NCBI GenBank assembly: GCA_024138025.1 | Contig: JAMXBD010001041.1 | Location: forward strand, 434,001-498,000 | Source of the DNA: Combretum micranthum | Taxonomy: Eukaryota > Streptophyta > Magnoliopsida > Myrtales > Combretaceae | Reading direction: 5' to 3' | DNA: 64,000 nt | Shown: one piece after another, positions 34,793-46,589 of the stretch | How positions within the stretch are numbered: the stretch's first letter is position 1 | How the letters are laid out: every line of letters starts with the position of its first letter | Made by a program: the position numbers and the translations under genes | The notes under the pieces: model-generated | Database searches by the model: none | What the model was told of the DNA's origin: nothing | The model's input: only the letters and a program-made list of their open reading frames with translations

Positions 34793-35458
34793 AAAGTTTT
34801 GTCCGCAAAACTTGTTACGTGTATATCGTTTATCGAGAGAAGATTGTGAATCTCAAGTTACATTTTAGCACCGGTTTATGCTTTGATTTGTATCATTTCT
34901 AAATTTTGCATAATAAATATTTTACGAAATATAGCACATACAATTAATAAGATTTGGCTTAGCGATTCCAACCTTCACTTACACGACTCTTTTGGAAAAC
35001 GACACGGACTTGACTCAAGACCACAGACGACTCGACTCGACCGATACTAGACGACTCATGACAACACGACATTTCATGACTCGATTACTTTGACCAACGA
35101 AGGTTGTGGATTCGCTTCTCCATTCTTACGTAGCTGTATATACAATATTGTGCTCTGTGATCAATATCTTTTAAATAATTAAAGTCATCGTTGTTTTAAA
35201 CTCTTATCATCGTGATCATCTTGATGGGGTTGAAATCAAAATCTCATTGCTTTATTGTATACTTATTACTTGTGAAGATCTTACGGAGTTTGGTAATTGA
35301 GTTTTTTTTTTGAAATTTTAACTTTTATGTAACGATCATCGTAAATTTTCGATCTTTCAAAGTTCTTTATTTACAAGAAGTTATATTTGGAGTGTCTTAG
35401 AATTCATTAAATTAATCGAGTTTTTGTTTTAGTTTCCATTATTGGCTTATTCTAACTT
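34793..35458. other. Untranslated 3' interior of element B
   Basis: No coding sequence is recognisable. The part nearest the PPT matches the corresponding sequence in element C (GTTTTGCGGACAAAACTTTC against GTTTTGAGGACAAAACTCTG). Otherwise it is AT-rich, with clusters of CGACTC at 34990-35070. Confidence 0.55.
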
Positions 35459-36699
35459 TTAATGGTCTCGGGCTTTCCTTTTTCTAGCCATGTAATCCGA
35501 AGGTATTTCTAACAACCTATCTCTTTGTCTATTGGCATGAAAGAATATGCGGTATTCTAAGGGTATAGCGCTAACCTGGTACCGAGTTGCATCTTTGATC
35601 CTCGCTTCCTTCCATGGCAAAGGACTCCAGCTCATCATCACTAGCTCCTTCATACTCCATATGTGTGAGGGTTGTGGACTAGATTTTGGATGTAGATGTC
35701 CTTGAAGAACCTCGATTCCTTTTTCCTTTGTTGCTTTTATTCCTGTTATATCTCTTCCTCTTCTTCTTAGGTAGATCCAGCAAAGTAATGCAAGTTATCT
35801 CGTTCAAGGCATGTTTTAGCTGAATGTCCTGCTTTTGTGCAAAGAGAGCATACATTGGTTCTTTTTGGGACACTTCTCAACTTTGTGACTGGGGTCCCCA
35901 CAGAGGTAGCACTTGAATTGAAGTTGTGGACACTGATAGGGTAATGCTCTCTCTTACATCTCCAACATTGTATCTTATCCAAATTATGTCTTCTTCCTTG
36001 TTTGGGTCATCATCCAAGGGAAGTGTTATGACATTTTGACTCGGGGTCATTGAAGCATAGAACTCCATTTCCTTATTACTTCTTTCTTGCCTCCTCCTTT
36101 GAGCATTTTCTATTATCCGTGCTCTTTCTAGCAATCCTTGATAACTCCTGATATCCAATTCTTCCAATCGAGTCCGAAGGTCTTCTTTTAAACCATTCAG
36201 AAACACTTCTCTTTTGAGTTCCTCACTTTGCTTATATGATTCTGGAGCATATTGCAACAATCTACTGAACTCGGTTTCGTACTGTTCCACACTACGATCT
36301 CCTTGTGAGATATTAGAAAATCTGAACTGTACTGGACTCTTAAGCTCATGGGGAAATATTTTTCAAAAACTCATATTTAAACATCTCCCATGTAACTGGA
36401 GGCGTCAACTCTCTTTCCTTAGAGTCCCACCATACTCGGGCATGTAAGCGGAGCATAAAGGTTCCATAATTGACTCTCAGATGGTGTGGTACTTCAAAAG
36501 CATTAAGGGACCTCTCAATGTGTGCCAACCAATCCTCTGCCTCATCTGGTTTTCCAAAAACTCCGTCGAAATACTCGTTACACTTTATGAAGCATGGTAA
36601 GAGGCTTTGGTGGTATTGAGGTGATGGGGGTTCATCTTGCGTCGTTTCTTGCTCATATCTCACAGGTGTAGACGTTGAACTGACTTGAGTCTGTTGCAT
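35459..36699 (-). pseudogene. gag: Element B gag: capsid core and degenerate zinc knuckles
   Basis: The readable start MQQTQVSSTSTPVRYEQE at 36699 is followed by the Ty3/Gypsy gag core: LLPCFIKCNEYFDG, AEDWLAHIERSLNAFEVP, and the retrotransposon-gag WWDSKERELTPPVTWEMFKYEF. After a frame change, 36290-35877 continues MEQYETEFSRLLQYAPE and REVFLNGLKEDLRTRLE. Three CCHC knuckles follow across two frames: CWRCKREHYP near 35965, CYLCGDPSHKVEKC, and CSLCTKAGHSAKTC near 35845. An acidic tail (EGASDDELESF) lies near 35650. Frame changes between blocks make it a pseudogene as it stands. No protease motif follows. Confidence 0.82.
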
Positions 36700-37258
36700 G
36701 TAGCCTCCTGTCTGACTAGTAAGCCGTTCAATCTCTATTGAGGCATTTCCCCTTGGTTAGGTGGTTCGGGTATCGCTTGGTTCTCGGGTCCTAAAGGAGT
36801 CATGACGGGTTCTTGTTGTGGTTGGGTATATCTCCTACAATTTTATTAAGCTCAGGTGAAAATTCTAAATCTTTTATTACGTCTTAAGGCGGTAAAAGAA
36901 GCTTAAAGAAACTTATCGGAAATACAGAACACGGAAATGCGGAAATAAAAACATATGTAAGAAATATTGAAATTCTACTGAAATCAAAATCGATAACAAA
37001 ATTCATAATATTCAAAAGAAATACATGAAATCAAGAGAAGATGTAAATCTTTCATTACAAAAGTTCAAAGAAAGGATGCAAAAACATGCATTGGAACTAA
37101 TTCATGAACTAGATGATAAAGCACAAAATCGGTTTACATTTTCAAAACATCTTTGTTCTCTTACTCAAAAAGTTATTTGCTCCTAACGCTCAACACGAGA
37201 GATCTATTGATATTTCTAGGAGACTGACTTCTTCCAAGCAAGGGCAGCTGTCCAGCTG
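36700..37258 (-). other. Spacer between the two gag segments of element B
   Basis: This region contains short Pro/Gln-rich coding-like text (36740-36840, QPQQEPVMTPLGPENQAI) that probably precedes the capsid core, then AT-rich non-coding sequence (36840-37140). An insertion or rearrangement between two gag copies is likely. Confidence 0.5.
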
Positions 37259-37741
37259 TTAATTCTTGTGGGGGCATCTACTCGCCTGGTGTCCCGGCTG
37301 TTTGCAGATGAAGCACTTTAGGGTTTTCTTTCCTGGACAGTCCACAACCTTATGCTCGGGATCTCCACAGAAGTAACACTTGTGCTTAAGTTGTGGACAC
37401 TGTTTTAGATAATGACTTTCCTTGCACTTCCAACAATTGATCTTACGCCTCTTAAAAGGTTCATTCTTAACTGTTAGGCTAGTTGTCTTATACCTTCTGA
37501 CTTTGGAGCTTGGACTAGCCATAACAGAAGGAGTCTCAATTCCTTGCATTGTCACTTGGTGGGGTCCTTCCACCTGAACCGGCACATTCCTAATAAGCTT
37601 GTTGTAAGAGGAGCTTTTGTGTATCCACCAAACACCCTAGAAGGTCTATGACTTGTTGCATTGGATCTTGTGGTGGTGGAGTGTCTCTCACTTGTTGTTC
37701 ATCGGGAAGGTAGTCGACGGTTGCACGTTCCTCAGGTAGTC
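37259..37741 (-). pseudogene. gag: Element B first gag segment: N-terminus joined to three zinc knuckles
   Basis: The minus-strand segment before 37600 reads ERATVDYLPDEQQVRDTPPP and QVIDLLGCLVDTQKLLLQQA, like a gag N-terminus. From 37585 a clean frame reads MPVQVEGPHQVTM and then three consecutive knuckles: CWKCKESHYLKQC, CYFCGDPEHKVVDC and CFICKQPGHQASRC, ending with a stop at 37259. The second and third fit CX2CX4HX4C; the first has one residue fewer. The capsid core is missing here but is present further downstream with its own knuckles. This is therefore a duplicate gag C-terminus, or an internally deleted gag copy. Confidence 0.75.
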
Positions 37742-38233
37742 TCCTAGAAACAGGCGAGACGGTCGTGTTAGTCTAATTATACTACTCACAAGCTGCTTAT
37801 TTTTAGAAAAAGAGTTACAACTTTTTATTTTCTTTAGACTTGTTTATTTAGAAAAACGGTGAAATCACGCAATTAATCCTACCCACCTAGTGGTCTCCTA
37901 GGTCAAAGGGGTAATCTAGCATCTCTATCATTGGCTTGAACTAAAAGTCGTGTAAGGTCACTTACTCCTATATTTTGCAGTTGCTAGTATAGATTCGATC
38001 GTCCCATCAAATATTTTCAATCTTCCTTCCTCATATGTCTGTTTCTATCTTCAAAAGTCTCCAAGATAGAATTCAAATCCTTAATGATCGAAAGTCATAC
38101 CTTAAAGGTCATTGAGCTAAATCTAGTTCTTCTTTACCTAAGGGTCATCTAACACTTATCTATTCATTTCTAAGATCATATCTTAATATTCTATCCTCTT
38201 AAAGTCTTCCCACCTAATTCCCAAAACCTTGTC
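37742..38233. other. 5' leader of element B
   Basis: The untranslated leader between the PBS and the first gag segment. On the minus strand it is AT-rich with AGGTCAAGG-like phrases. No ORF or structured element is recognisable. Confidence 0.55.
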
Positions 38234-38246
38234 GCTCTGATACCAA
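38234..38246 (-). promoter_or_regulatory. Primer-binding site of element B
   Basis: Minus strand TTGGTATCAGAGC, 6 bp inside the 5' LTR end (38253). It matches the tRNA-iMet complement. Confidence 0.9.
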
Positions 38247-38252
38247 CTAAAC

Positions 38253-41200
38253 TGTCACGCCCCGAAGGGTACCCTAAACGTGGCAGTCCGCCGTACACAA
38301 TATTAAAGCCTAAGAATGACCACCTCAGTCACGCGAAGGCTTCCATACTATGTACAAGGCGTCTAACACATAAAGGAGACAAATCGGAATGATACATTTT
38401 ATGTTGATACAATTGAGTAACAATGTAAAGGAAATACAATCCACTATACTCCAAATACAAAACACTATACTTCAAAATACAGTTCATCAAACTTCAATTA
38501 CATTCATCCCAAGACTTCACTACATAAAACTATTACAAGGCAAATCGTAAAGCTTAGCCAAAAACTTCAAGCATTCTTATATCTTGCCGGAATCCCGAAG
38601 TCATTCTCGACTTCAACCATCTCGGTCCCCACTTAGCATTCTTGGAATAACCTGCTCATTTAAACAACTATTGGGGTATAAGCTACACTAGCTTAGTGAG
38701 AATTCCCTTAATTCCGTACCATAACAAACAAGTTATTAATCAATCATATGCTATGCATGAACAAACACGTGAGCAAGCAATTATGCATGGGTAACCGGAA
38801 CCCACACACAGAACGGATTTACGCCCTCCGTATCTTGGGTTAGGAATGGTATTGAGTCTACACGACCGCTGCTAGTCCCCAAGCCCTGGCTCTTAGCACT
38901 CGACTCGGCTAGGCTCATCAAGGATGCATCCACATGCGCCTTAGTACCAGAATGAGCTCTGGCACCGGGTCTCGTTACTTAAACGAGTCCTCGGACCATA
39001 CCGATCGACCTGCGTAGGAGTAGCACGCTACCAAATGCAATATGTCTGATGCGATGCATGATCAATTTACTTTTTGCTTAGGTCAAAATATTTATACATT
39101 CTTTAGAGTGACCAGGCAATATCATACACATAAAAATATGAACGTGCAGTTATCCAATCAAATCGTGGTTTCGATATGCTTTAGTATTCCTTGGCATACA
39201 TTCATCACAGTCTCATCATATATCCCATCCCCATTCATATCGATTTTTATCTTGTTCCTAAAATTCTAATGCGACTAATTACAAGCACAATCAAGGTAAC
39301 AAAACAAGGAGAAAACTCACTCAGCCATTGGATCACCGGTCTTCTAGTAATAATAATCCGGTGGTAGGGAATCGTCGAACTCGGGATAACCTAAAAAGGA
39401 AGAAATACTCTAATCAGTATTTCAACTCAAACTAATCCAACGACTTCATACGAACTTATCAAATTCGTAATTCGCGTCCTAAGCGGGAATTCCAACTTAA
39501 AACGGCCATAACTTGGTCATTTTAACTCGGAATCTCGCAAATTTTATATCGATTTCTATCTACTTCGGAAGAGCTTTCTAAATACGAAGTTTAAATCAAG
39601 TTTTGAAAATATCTAAGCCTCGGAAAGAGGGATCAGATCTGTACAGCGGTTATGATTCCGAAAATGCGGTTTTCATGAATGCACTTGAGATTCCTAAGTG
39701 TAAAATGAAACTAAATGCAATGGTAATGATTTTCCCTATCATGAATGTCATGATATGAACTCTAATGAGCTAAGTTCTTATAACTTTTAGGTTTAAAGAA
39801 TTTCATAAACTTTTCTTAGAAACCATTTCATATTAATGTTTAACAAGTGAGTTTACTACACTTAGTCACACCTACATATTACAAGGATTTTCTTTAGGAA
39901 AACTCTATTTTGTTAAAGAATTTTGACCCTCATATTAGTTATATCCTAAGGCCTTTATTTCTTTAATAAAATCTCATTTATAAACTTTTAAGTGGGTCTT
40001 TACTATGGGGTTTCCAAAAATCCGAATTTACAAAAGTCCATTTTCAAGTTGATTCTTTAGGAAAAATATTTATACTTAAAACTTTAAGTATTTATTATAC
40101 CTATATCCTAAGGACTTCATTTATTTAAGAAAATACATTTTTGAAGTTGGAAAAATAGTGTTTTCTAACCATCTACCATTATTACGAATTTTTTTAAGAC
40201 TTTTAGCTCAAAACTTCTATTACTTCATTCTTGTTTCCAACATTTTCTTTAAAACTCATTTAGACTCATGAAAAATACTAAACATTATCTATTACCCATA
40301 GGCTTCATTTCTCTTGTAAAATATATGTTTAGAAGTTGATAAAAGTGTTTTTGACCTAGGTTTCAAAGTCATCCGAATTTACACAAGTTCATGAAAAGTG
40401 TTTTCCTTTTTGACTTTATTAACTTATCTAACCATAGATCTATATACTAGGAAGGTTATTTACTAAAGACAAAAGCATTAAAGACTATTAATGCACATAA
40501 ACACAAAATAATGTGAGATCTTAAATGCCTACATGAATATGAGTAGTAAAATGGTAGATCTACTTATCAAATGCTTAAATGAGTTTTGAAAACATAAAAA
40601 CTATATTTTTATAAAAGATCTTTGTTCAAAATACTTTTTATGGATAAACATAAAGCTTTTGGCATGAAAGCTCCTTTAAAGGTTAGATCTACTTTAATGG
40701 TTCGGTATTCTTGTTTTGATATTTCATTGTCCCTACAAAAGATCATGGGGACATTTGTTGAAATATCCAAGAATCACTTAGCCATAACAAGATCTATGAG
40801 TGGAAGGAGTAAAAGTTACTTACTTGAAGTGGAAGATGAAAAGAGGAAATGGAAGTTGTGTGTGTGTGTGTGGGGAGCCAAGTTCGGCCAAAGGGAAAAG
40901 AGGGAGTGGAGAGGAGAGAAAAAGAGTGTTTTGAGAGCTTTTCACTTTGTGAAAATGGAAAAGTGAAAGAATGAAGAGAGAGAGAGAAAAAGTAGTTTAT
41001 ATATTAAATGGAATTAGGTTAAATGAGACTAAAATAAATTAAAAGAAATTGCAAAAGGGAGCTTCTTGGAGGGGTTTCACGCCGTCCAATGCATGAGGGA
41101 AAAAGGAGGATTTGATTTCTTACTTTGATTTGCCTTTGATTTGATTTGAGTACAAATTGTCATAATTTGTATTAATGTTTAGAAGACAAAAAGTCTTTGA

Positions 41201-42993
41201 AATGAAAAGTGATTGGGTGATGGTAAGTGTTGCAAATGTAGGGTGTACAAATAGGTAGTCATAGGTTGTACTTTTTGAATAGTGAGGAATAGTTAACAAG
41301 ACAATTTAATTTCCGGTAGCAAGGAAATACGAATAAAAAGGCTATAACTGTATTTTTCGTAAGCCGGAAAATTATGAAAAATATATTTTTGAAATCCTTA
41401 TTTTATTTCGATTCAAATGAGTATTCATAAAGAAATTTTTGAAATTCTAGTTCTGGGGCATGCTTTTCTATAATGGGTCTCGGGATGACCCGAAGTTGAA
41501 ATTTTCTCAAAATCTGATCTTTTCTTGGTTTGAAATATAATCAAGGACTATATCCAAAATTAATTTTGCTTATAAAAGTTTCTTATTTGGAGCCGTGGAA
41601 AAGCCGGAATTTGGGTTTCTAAGTCTTTTTCACAAAGCTTGAGTTAAACTGATTTAGGGTTTCATTTTCTGGTTTTCGAAGTTTACTTGATTACTAGGAA
41701 ACCCAGGGTATATAAAAATAATAATAATAATAATAAATTTTTGTAATGAAATAAAATGAATAGTGGAAAAGAATAATCAATTACCGGTAGAAATGAAAAT
41801 ACGATAAAAGGTTATAACTGTAACTTTTATAACCCGAAAAATTATATAACTGATATATTTAGAAATCTCGTGGAATTACAAGTCTAACGGTACTAATGGT
41901 ATATTTTCGATATCTCAAGCCCCGGGATACGCTTTTCGAAGTCTGTTTTCGAACGGGTTCGAAATAGATCAAAAATTTACCAATCTGATAATTATAACGA
42001 ACTTATATTACTACGAGCTATTTACATATTTACTACCTCTTGGCCTCTAGAGTTAGGGGTGCTAGATTGCCGGACTTAAGCTATTGTATTCGGTTAGGGT
42101 TTCCAGATGATTTTCCGGTTTAGACCTTTGCCAAATTGGAAACTGAGATTTTCTGTTTATACAACGTATTTAGTTTGAGAATATATTTTAAATTTTATTT
42201 TTATAAGTACTTAATATCTCTTACTGCTTTTCAGAAATCCTGAATTGAATTATTATATCCGGAGTTATATCGGTAATGGTTACCGGATATGATTTTCTTG
42301 AGTTTGAGTCAAATGTCGATTTATAATGATTTTGGGGAAATCTTGATTTTTATAATTTGCTTTGAAAAAGGATCTTCATAGTGTTTTGTTTTCGAATTTA
42401 TTTTGCTTCGATTTAAGGTTTTATGAACAATTGGTTAACTTTAAGGATTATCTAATTTGTTATTTTGTTTCTTGAATTCTTCCTTCTTAAGATTATGAGA
42501 TTTCAATTTCTAACTCGTTCTATGATTCTTGGGAGTTTGATTTGATCGTTAGGGCTTTATTGTGATTTCCGTCGCTTAGGATTATTAGTCTGGTCGTTTG
42601 GGGAATTTCCAAAGTCTATATTTTATTATTGGCAGATAAAGTTTTCTTAATGTGCCAAAGCCTAGTTATGGAATTGGCCTTTGGTGATTTCCTGATCTTC
42701 AAATTGTCATGTTATGGATTAACTTGCTTTTTAGCAAATTATCACTTTGTTTTATTTTTATCCCGATTTTTATGAATTATAATTAGGTAAGCAGTTTATC
42801 TTACGTAATGGTTTTTTTGGACTTAAGGACTTTTAGTCCTTATTTTATTTTAGATTTTCTCATGATTAAGAAATTTTTGGATTCGTTCGTGATTTAGGAT
42901 TTTTCGAAATTCGGTTTTAATTTGGAGTGATTTTTTAGGGTTTATTTCGAAGTTCATCTTGGAATTATTTACTGGAATTTTCCAGGGCTTACA
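38253..42993 (-). repeat. 5' LTR of element B (4741 bp)
   Basis: Minus-strand start TGTAAGCCCTGG, end GGGGCGTGACA. It is co-linear with the 3' LTR over the whole length. Differences are mostly 1-3 base indels with some substitutions. The open frame at 40622-40966 lies in the LTR leader and is not a gene. Confidence 0.93.
40996..41003 (-). promoter_or_regulatory. TATA box of the element B 5' LTR
   Basis: TATATAAA on the minus strand is followed downstream by a CTCTCTCTC-rich initiator region, then a short TTTTCAC...GTGAAAA hairpin (about 40938-40955) and a CA-repeat in the leader. It lies about 2.0 kb from the LTR start. Confidence 0.6.
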
Positions 42994-42998
42994 ATATT

Positions 42999-44099
42999 AC
43001 CTTGGAAACAATGTAAAGCACCATGTTCATTTTCTTTATGTTTTTAGCATTTAGAGCTCATAGATATGATATTAAGAACTTCCTAGTATTCTCCTAATCA
43101 CCTTTCCTTACAAACTAGTATAGAGGTGCATTTAATCTCCTTCTGCTGGAAGAATTCTTGGTCATGAAAGTCTTGTGTGTCAAAAGAAGTTATATATGCA
43201 AGCCAAAAACACAAGGTAAGATGAAAATGAGTAATCAATAGTGAATTTCTCACAAAATATTTCAAAAAAGGGGAAAAGGGTAAACTTAATATCAATGAAA
43301 GGGCCACAACATCAGTCTAAAATCATTAAATGAAAAAATCGAAGTAATCTATAGGGATTTCTACGTAGCATAAGGTGAGATAATGAACCATATATAAAGT
43401 CCTAGGATCATCCATTTTAGCATGTGAAAATGCCATACTCAAATTTAGTTTAGCACCAAGGTATAACATGAATTATTAACATCCTAACTCATCTCTCAAA
43501 AACAAGACAATTTAATCTCAGTCACCTTATTTAGTTAGAACGGGACAATTGTTGCCAACATGTTAAATGAAAAGTGGAGGGAACATGGACAAAAGAAAAG
43601 GACCAATATTTGCAATTTGTAGTACTTTACTAAGAAGGTCTAACATATAGCCCTAGATGTAAATAAATATTAATAGAATACACTTAATAGAATAAAAATA
43701 AAATAATTGTAGTTTTTCATTTTTTATTTCCCATTATTGTATTCTATTCTTTCTTGTTTGTGCATGGTCAATTGCAAGTGCTTGATTTTGAAAAAATCAT
43801 TCCCACAACACTCTTCACTAGGGATTACTCAAGTATATACAAAACTATAAACTAATATGATCTTAAGAGATGGGTGAATTGGTTCCATCTTCTATGTAAC
43901 AGAACTTACATAGATTTCAATTGACTAGATTGATAGGGAGCTACCACATCTATGATTCCAATTATGAGTTCCATACATTGTGTTGGTTTTGCAACCGAAC
44001 TAATATTGTCTATGATACTATAACAACTTCATTACCACAAGGGACCACAATAAGTTAATAAAAGCTTAAACATTTAAATATGGTAAAAAAAACTCAATA
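42999..44099. other. Low-repeat flank, nothing assigned
   Basis: Sequence upstream of the second X LTR (the other side of the element B insertion). No LTR termini, RNA gene or convincing ORF. An AGTGGAGGGAACATGGACA phrase near 43573 recalls the CTCCCTCC motif of some plant MITEs, but I find no terminal inverted repeats. Confidence 0.4.
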
Positions 44100-44277
44100 T
44101 TTTATACTTCATGTCATACTTATTATTCATAAAAAATGGACTTGATCCTAGCAAAGGATTGGCTAATTCACTTGCAAGTGTGATGTTAATACTAGATAAA
44201 GTGGAAATTGAAGTTGAAGTAGAGGTAGCATGTGAAAAGGGTGTCTTTGCATTTGTAGTTGCAAGATTCCATGGAGC
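44100..44277 (-). other. Exon-like open segment preceded by an AG acceptor
   Basis: On the minus strand ACTTGCAG at 44285-44278 is followed by an open frame that reads APWNLATTNAKTPFSHATST and continues Ser/Thr-rich. It runs to a stop near 44074. Neither sequence nor length matches a family I know. The composition is more protein-like than the surrounding repeats. It could be a remnant exon of a host gene. Confidence 0.25.
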
Positions 44278-44299
44278 CTGCAAGTAATAATACATTAAG

Positions 44300-44940
44300 T
44301 AGGATGAGCTACAAATCCTTCTATCTTGCTACAAGAAACAGAAGGAGGTTTTAGCAACTTCAATTGAGCAAACATTTTGATTTCTCATATAGTGATTCCT
44401 AAGAAATGTTTGTGTACTCCATATTTTTAGTAGGTTTTTATATTTGATTTGGAGTATGACTTGTAAAAATTGGGATTGCACTTTGATTCTATTACAGACA
44501 AAGACCACGATAGACAAAAGCTAGATAATTTCCTTCAAGATATCAAGACTATGTAGTTGCTTAAATAGAAAGTAGTTGATTGTTGTAAAAGTAGTTAATA
44601 TAGTTGATAGCAAACTACCAATAATAAAGATTGTAACAAGAAATGTACATGATACATGATCGATATAAATGAAGGGAAAACGATTCATTGGCCCCACATA
44701 TTGAATCTCTTGAGATGAGGAGCTTAGGCACTACTCAAAAGTGTCATACCCACCTGCAAGCAAACATTCAAACACATATATGTGATCAGTAATAGTTAGT
44801 AGAAGGAAGACGACATAGATATATATATATAGGGTTTAACCTTAGAAAAGTAAAGTGAAGCAAAGGAGGAGTACAGCATAATAGTAGGGTTAATACTAGA
44901 AGGGAAGCGGGCTAGGTTAAGTAACTGAGTAAGCTAACTA
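44300..44940. other. Unassigned, possibly intronic
   Basis: AT-rich sequence between two exon-like minus-strand segments. The 62-codon open frame at 44329-44517 has no recognisable motif. A TTTGCTTGCAG acceptor-like string is near 44754-44764 on the minus strand, and a (TA)n tract at 44820-44831. Confidence 0.3.
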
Positions 44941-44945
44941 TCATT

Positions 44946-45045
44946 TCATGCTCTCATTCTTTCGAAGCAAGTCCTAAAGATTTTTAGAGATTCTTGAATT
45001 GCTCTCATCAGTAATTGATCTTGTTCTTGATAGTAATCATGACAC
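44946..45045 (-). other. Short exon-like segment with a UIM-like helix
   Basis: On the minus strand TTCTTGTTCAG (ending 45046) is a good splice acceptor. The following frame reads CHDYYQEQDQLLMRAIQESL, then KIFRTCFERMRA and a stop at 44948-44946. DQLLMRAIQESL resembles a ubiquitin-interacting motif (acidic/Gln run, then LxxAxxxS). It is only 32 codons long, so chance is a real alternative. With 44100-44277 it is the only hint of a host gene in the window that is not within a mobile element. Confidence 0.25.
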
Positions 45046-45139
45046 CTGAACAAGAAATGCAACATTAGATGAGAAACTAGACAAATGACAACAATAATTA
45101 AGTCAAGAATTTAATAAGAAATTGGCATCGTTCATGGAT

Positions 45140-46010
45140 ACTGAGATGCAAACCATTAGAAATGGATTGCAAATATAGGGAATCAGATTCCACATAACTC
45201 ATCGCATAATCAGGAATCATCATCTTCCAATATCAATGGCCATGGTTCTTTGGTAAAAGGCATTAAATTGGAAATTCCTAAGTTCGACAAAACTAATGCC
45301 ATGGGTTGGATCTTTAAGACTAAAAGATTCTTTGAATTTCACAAAATATTCGAGGATGAATGTCTTAATATTGCATCTTTTTCTTTATAAGATAAAGCAT
45401 TGGAATGGTATTAGTGGAAGGAAAAAAAATAATGAACTTTCTACCTGGAGTCTTTCAAGAAAGCAATGAAGGACAAATGTAACCAATCCAAAAATGAAGA
45501 CTTGTAAGGGTAGTTAGCTAAATTGATGCAATCATCATCAATATAAAATTATCAGTCTCAATTTAAGACGATATCCAATTGTGTTGTGGGACTTTCAAGT
45601 AGTTTTCTCTTGGGTTGTTTAACATCGTCTTAAACCCCATTTGAAATGAGAATTACAAATTGCCAGACCTGCAGATATGATGTAACCAATTGCATTGGCA
45701 AAACTACATGAAGTTAAATACAATGACCATTCATTTCAGAAACCACCATATTCCTTAAACACTCAAACACATTCCCTAAAACCTTTTTCTTCTGCCTTTC
45801 AATTTCAAAACCATTTTTTTCAAACCCTTAAACACATGCATTTTCAAACCATCAAACACAATCTTTTAATCAATCCTATTCTAACTCAGTTTCAAAACCC
45901 ACTTATCTATAAAGAACTGTCCCAAAGTGAAATAGCTACAAGAAGAGGAAATAGGCTTTGTTATAATTGCAATAAGAAATATAGTAAAGATCATTAGTGT
46001 AAAACACGCT
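45140..46010 (+). pseudogene. gag: Element D gag (Ty3/Gypsy), decayed
   Basis: Plus-strand translation near 45262 reads KGIKLEIPKFDKTNAMGWIF and continues KRFFEFHKIFED and DKALEWY, matching the gag core of chromovirus-type Ty3/Gypsy elements (KLxIPxFDGxDxxGWIF...FF). A stop occurs at ~45388. Later, 45695-45997 is a Pro/Phe/His-rich linker ending in LCYNCNKKYSKDH, the first part of the LCYNCDEKFSPGHRC-type zinc knuckle. Several stops occur. The element's 5' LTR was not found, so the left limit of D is unknown. Confidence 0.75.
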
Positions 46011-46119
46011 ACCTACTAATGGTAGTAGAAGATCTAGATGGAGAATAGAAGAGTGGATATGATGATGCAATATGGGTACCTGAGGAATGGTGTAATGATA
46101 AATGTATGTGGTGTAACGA

Positions 46120-46370
46120 TGCAACAATTAGCTTACATGCTTTATTCAGGTATGTCTATCCTTAAGACATTACACTTTTAGCCATGGTTAATAATCAAGA
46201 ATTTTAGTCTTAGTGGACAGTCGTAGTACACAAAATTTCTTACAAGTAAGAGTTGTGAAAATACTTGAATTTACCTATATCACAACCTCCTTGGTTTATG
46301 GTAATGATTTGTGATGGAACTAAAATAATGTGTGAAGGAAAGTGTGTAGACATACTATATACATCTTAGG
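46120..46370 (+). pseudogene. Element D protease region
   Basis: Frames in this stretch read VLVDSRSTQNFLQVRVVKIL, matching the Gypsy protease active site (VLVDSGSTHNF...). The catalytic Asp codon is at 46214-46216, and the Gly of D-S-G is replaced by Arg. Flanking text ISLHALFR and ICDGTKIMCEG fits the family. Stops interrupt it. Confidence 0.7.
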
Positions 46371-46589
46371 TTTAGTCTTTTCAATTTCTTTCTATGTGTT
46401 GTTAATACAAAGAGCTAAATTTGCATTGGGAGTCTAGTAACTTCAAAGTTTATGACCATTACTATTGATTACGATGTTTGGAACATGAGTTTCTTTCATA
46501 ATGATAAAATGGTGTCTCTTAAAGGTGAAACCTCTTCTCTCACAACATGTTTCTAATAACCAATTGTGTAGAATGTTTCGAATAGATGC

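Larger units (their letters stand above)
29972..42993 (-). mobile_element. Element B: gag-only, non-autonomous Tekay-family element
   Basis: A complete 13.0-kb insertion flanked by a perfect TSD, ATATT, at 29967-29971 and 42994-42998. On the minus strand the order is 5' LTR (42993-38253), PBS (38246-38234), gag pieces (37741-35459), PPT, 3' LTR (34775-29972). The LTRs are 4.74 and 4.80 kb and very similar. The 3.5-kb interior encodes only gag-type sequences and no protease, RT, RNase H or integrase. This matches the terminal-repeat-with-gag class of non-autonomous elements. Its termini, PBS and PPT core match element C, which belongs to the Tekay chromovirus lineage and is a plausible source of pol proteins. 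Confidence 0.88.

Noticed and set aside
40622..40966. 114-codon open frame
   Set aside because: It is in the untranslated leader of the element B 5' LTR. The co-linear copy at 32400-32745 is frameshifted, so it is not conserved as protein.
43560..43640. MITE, suggested by a GGAGGGA-type motif
   Set aside because: No terminal inverted repeats or TA duplication could be found.
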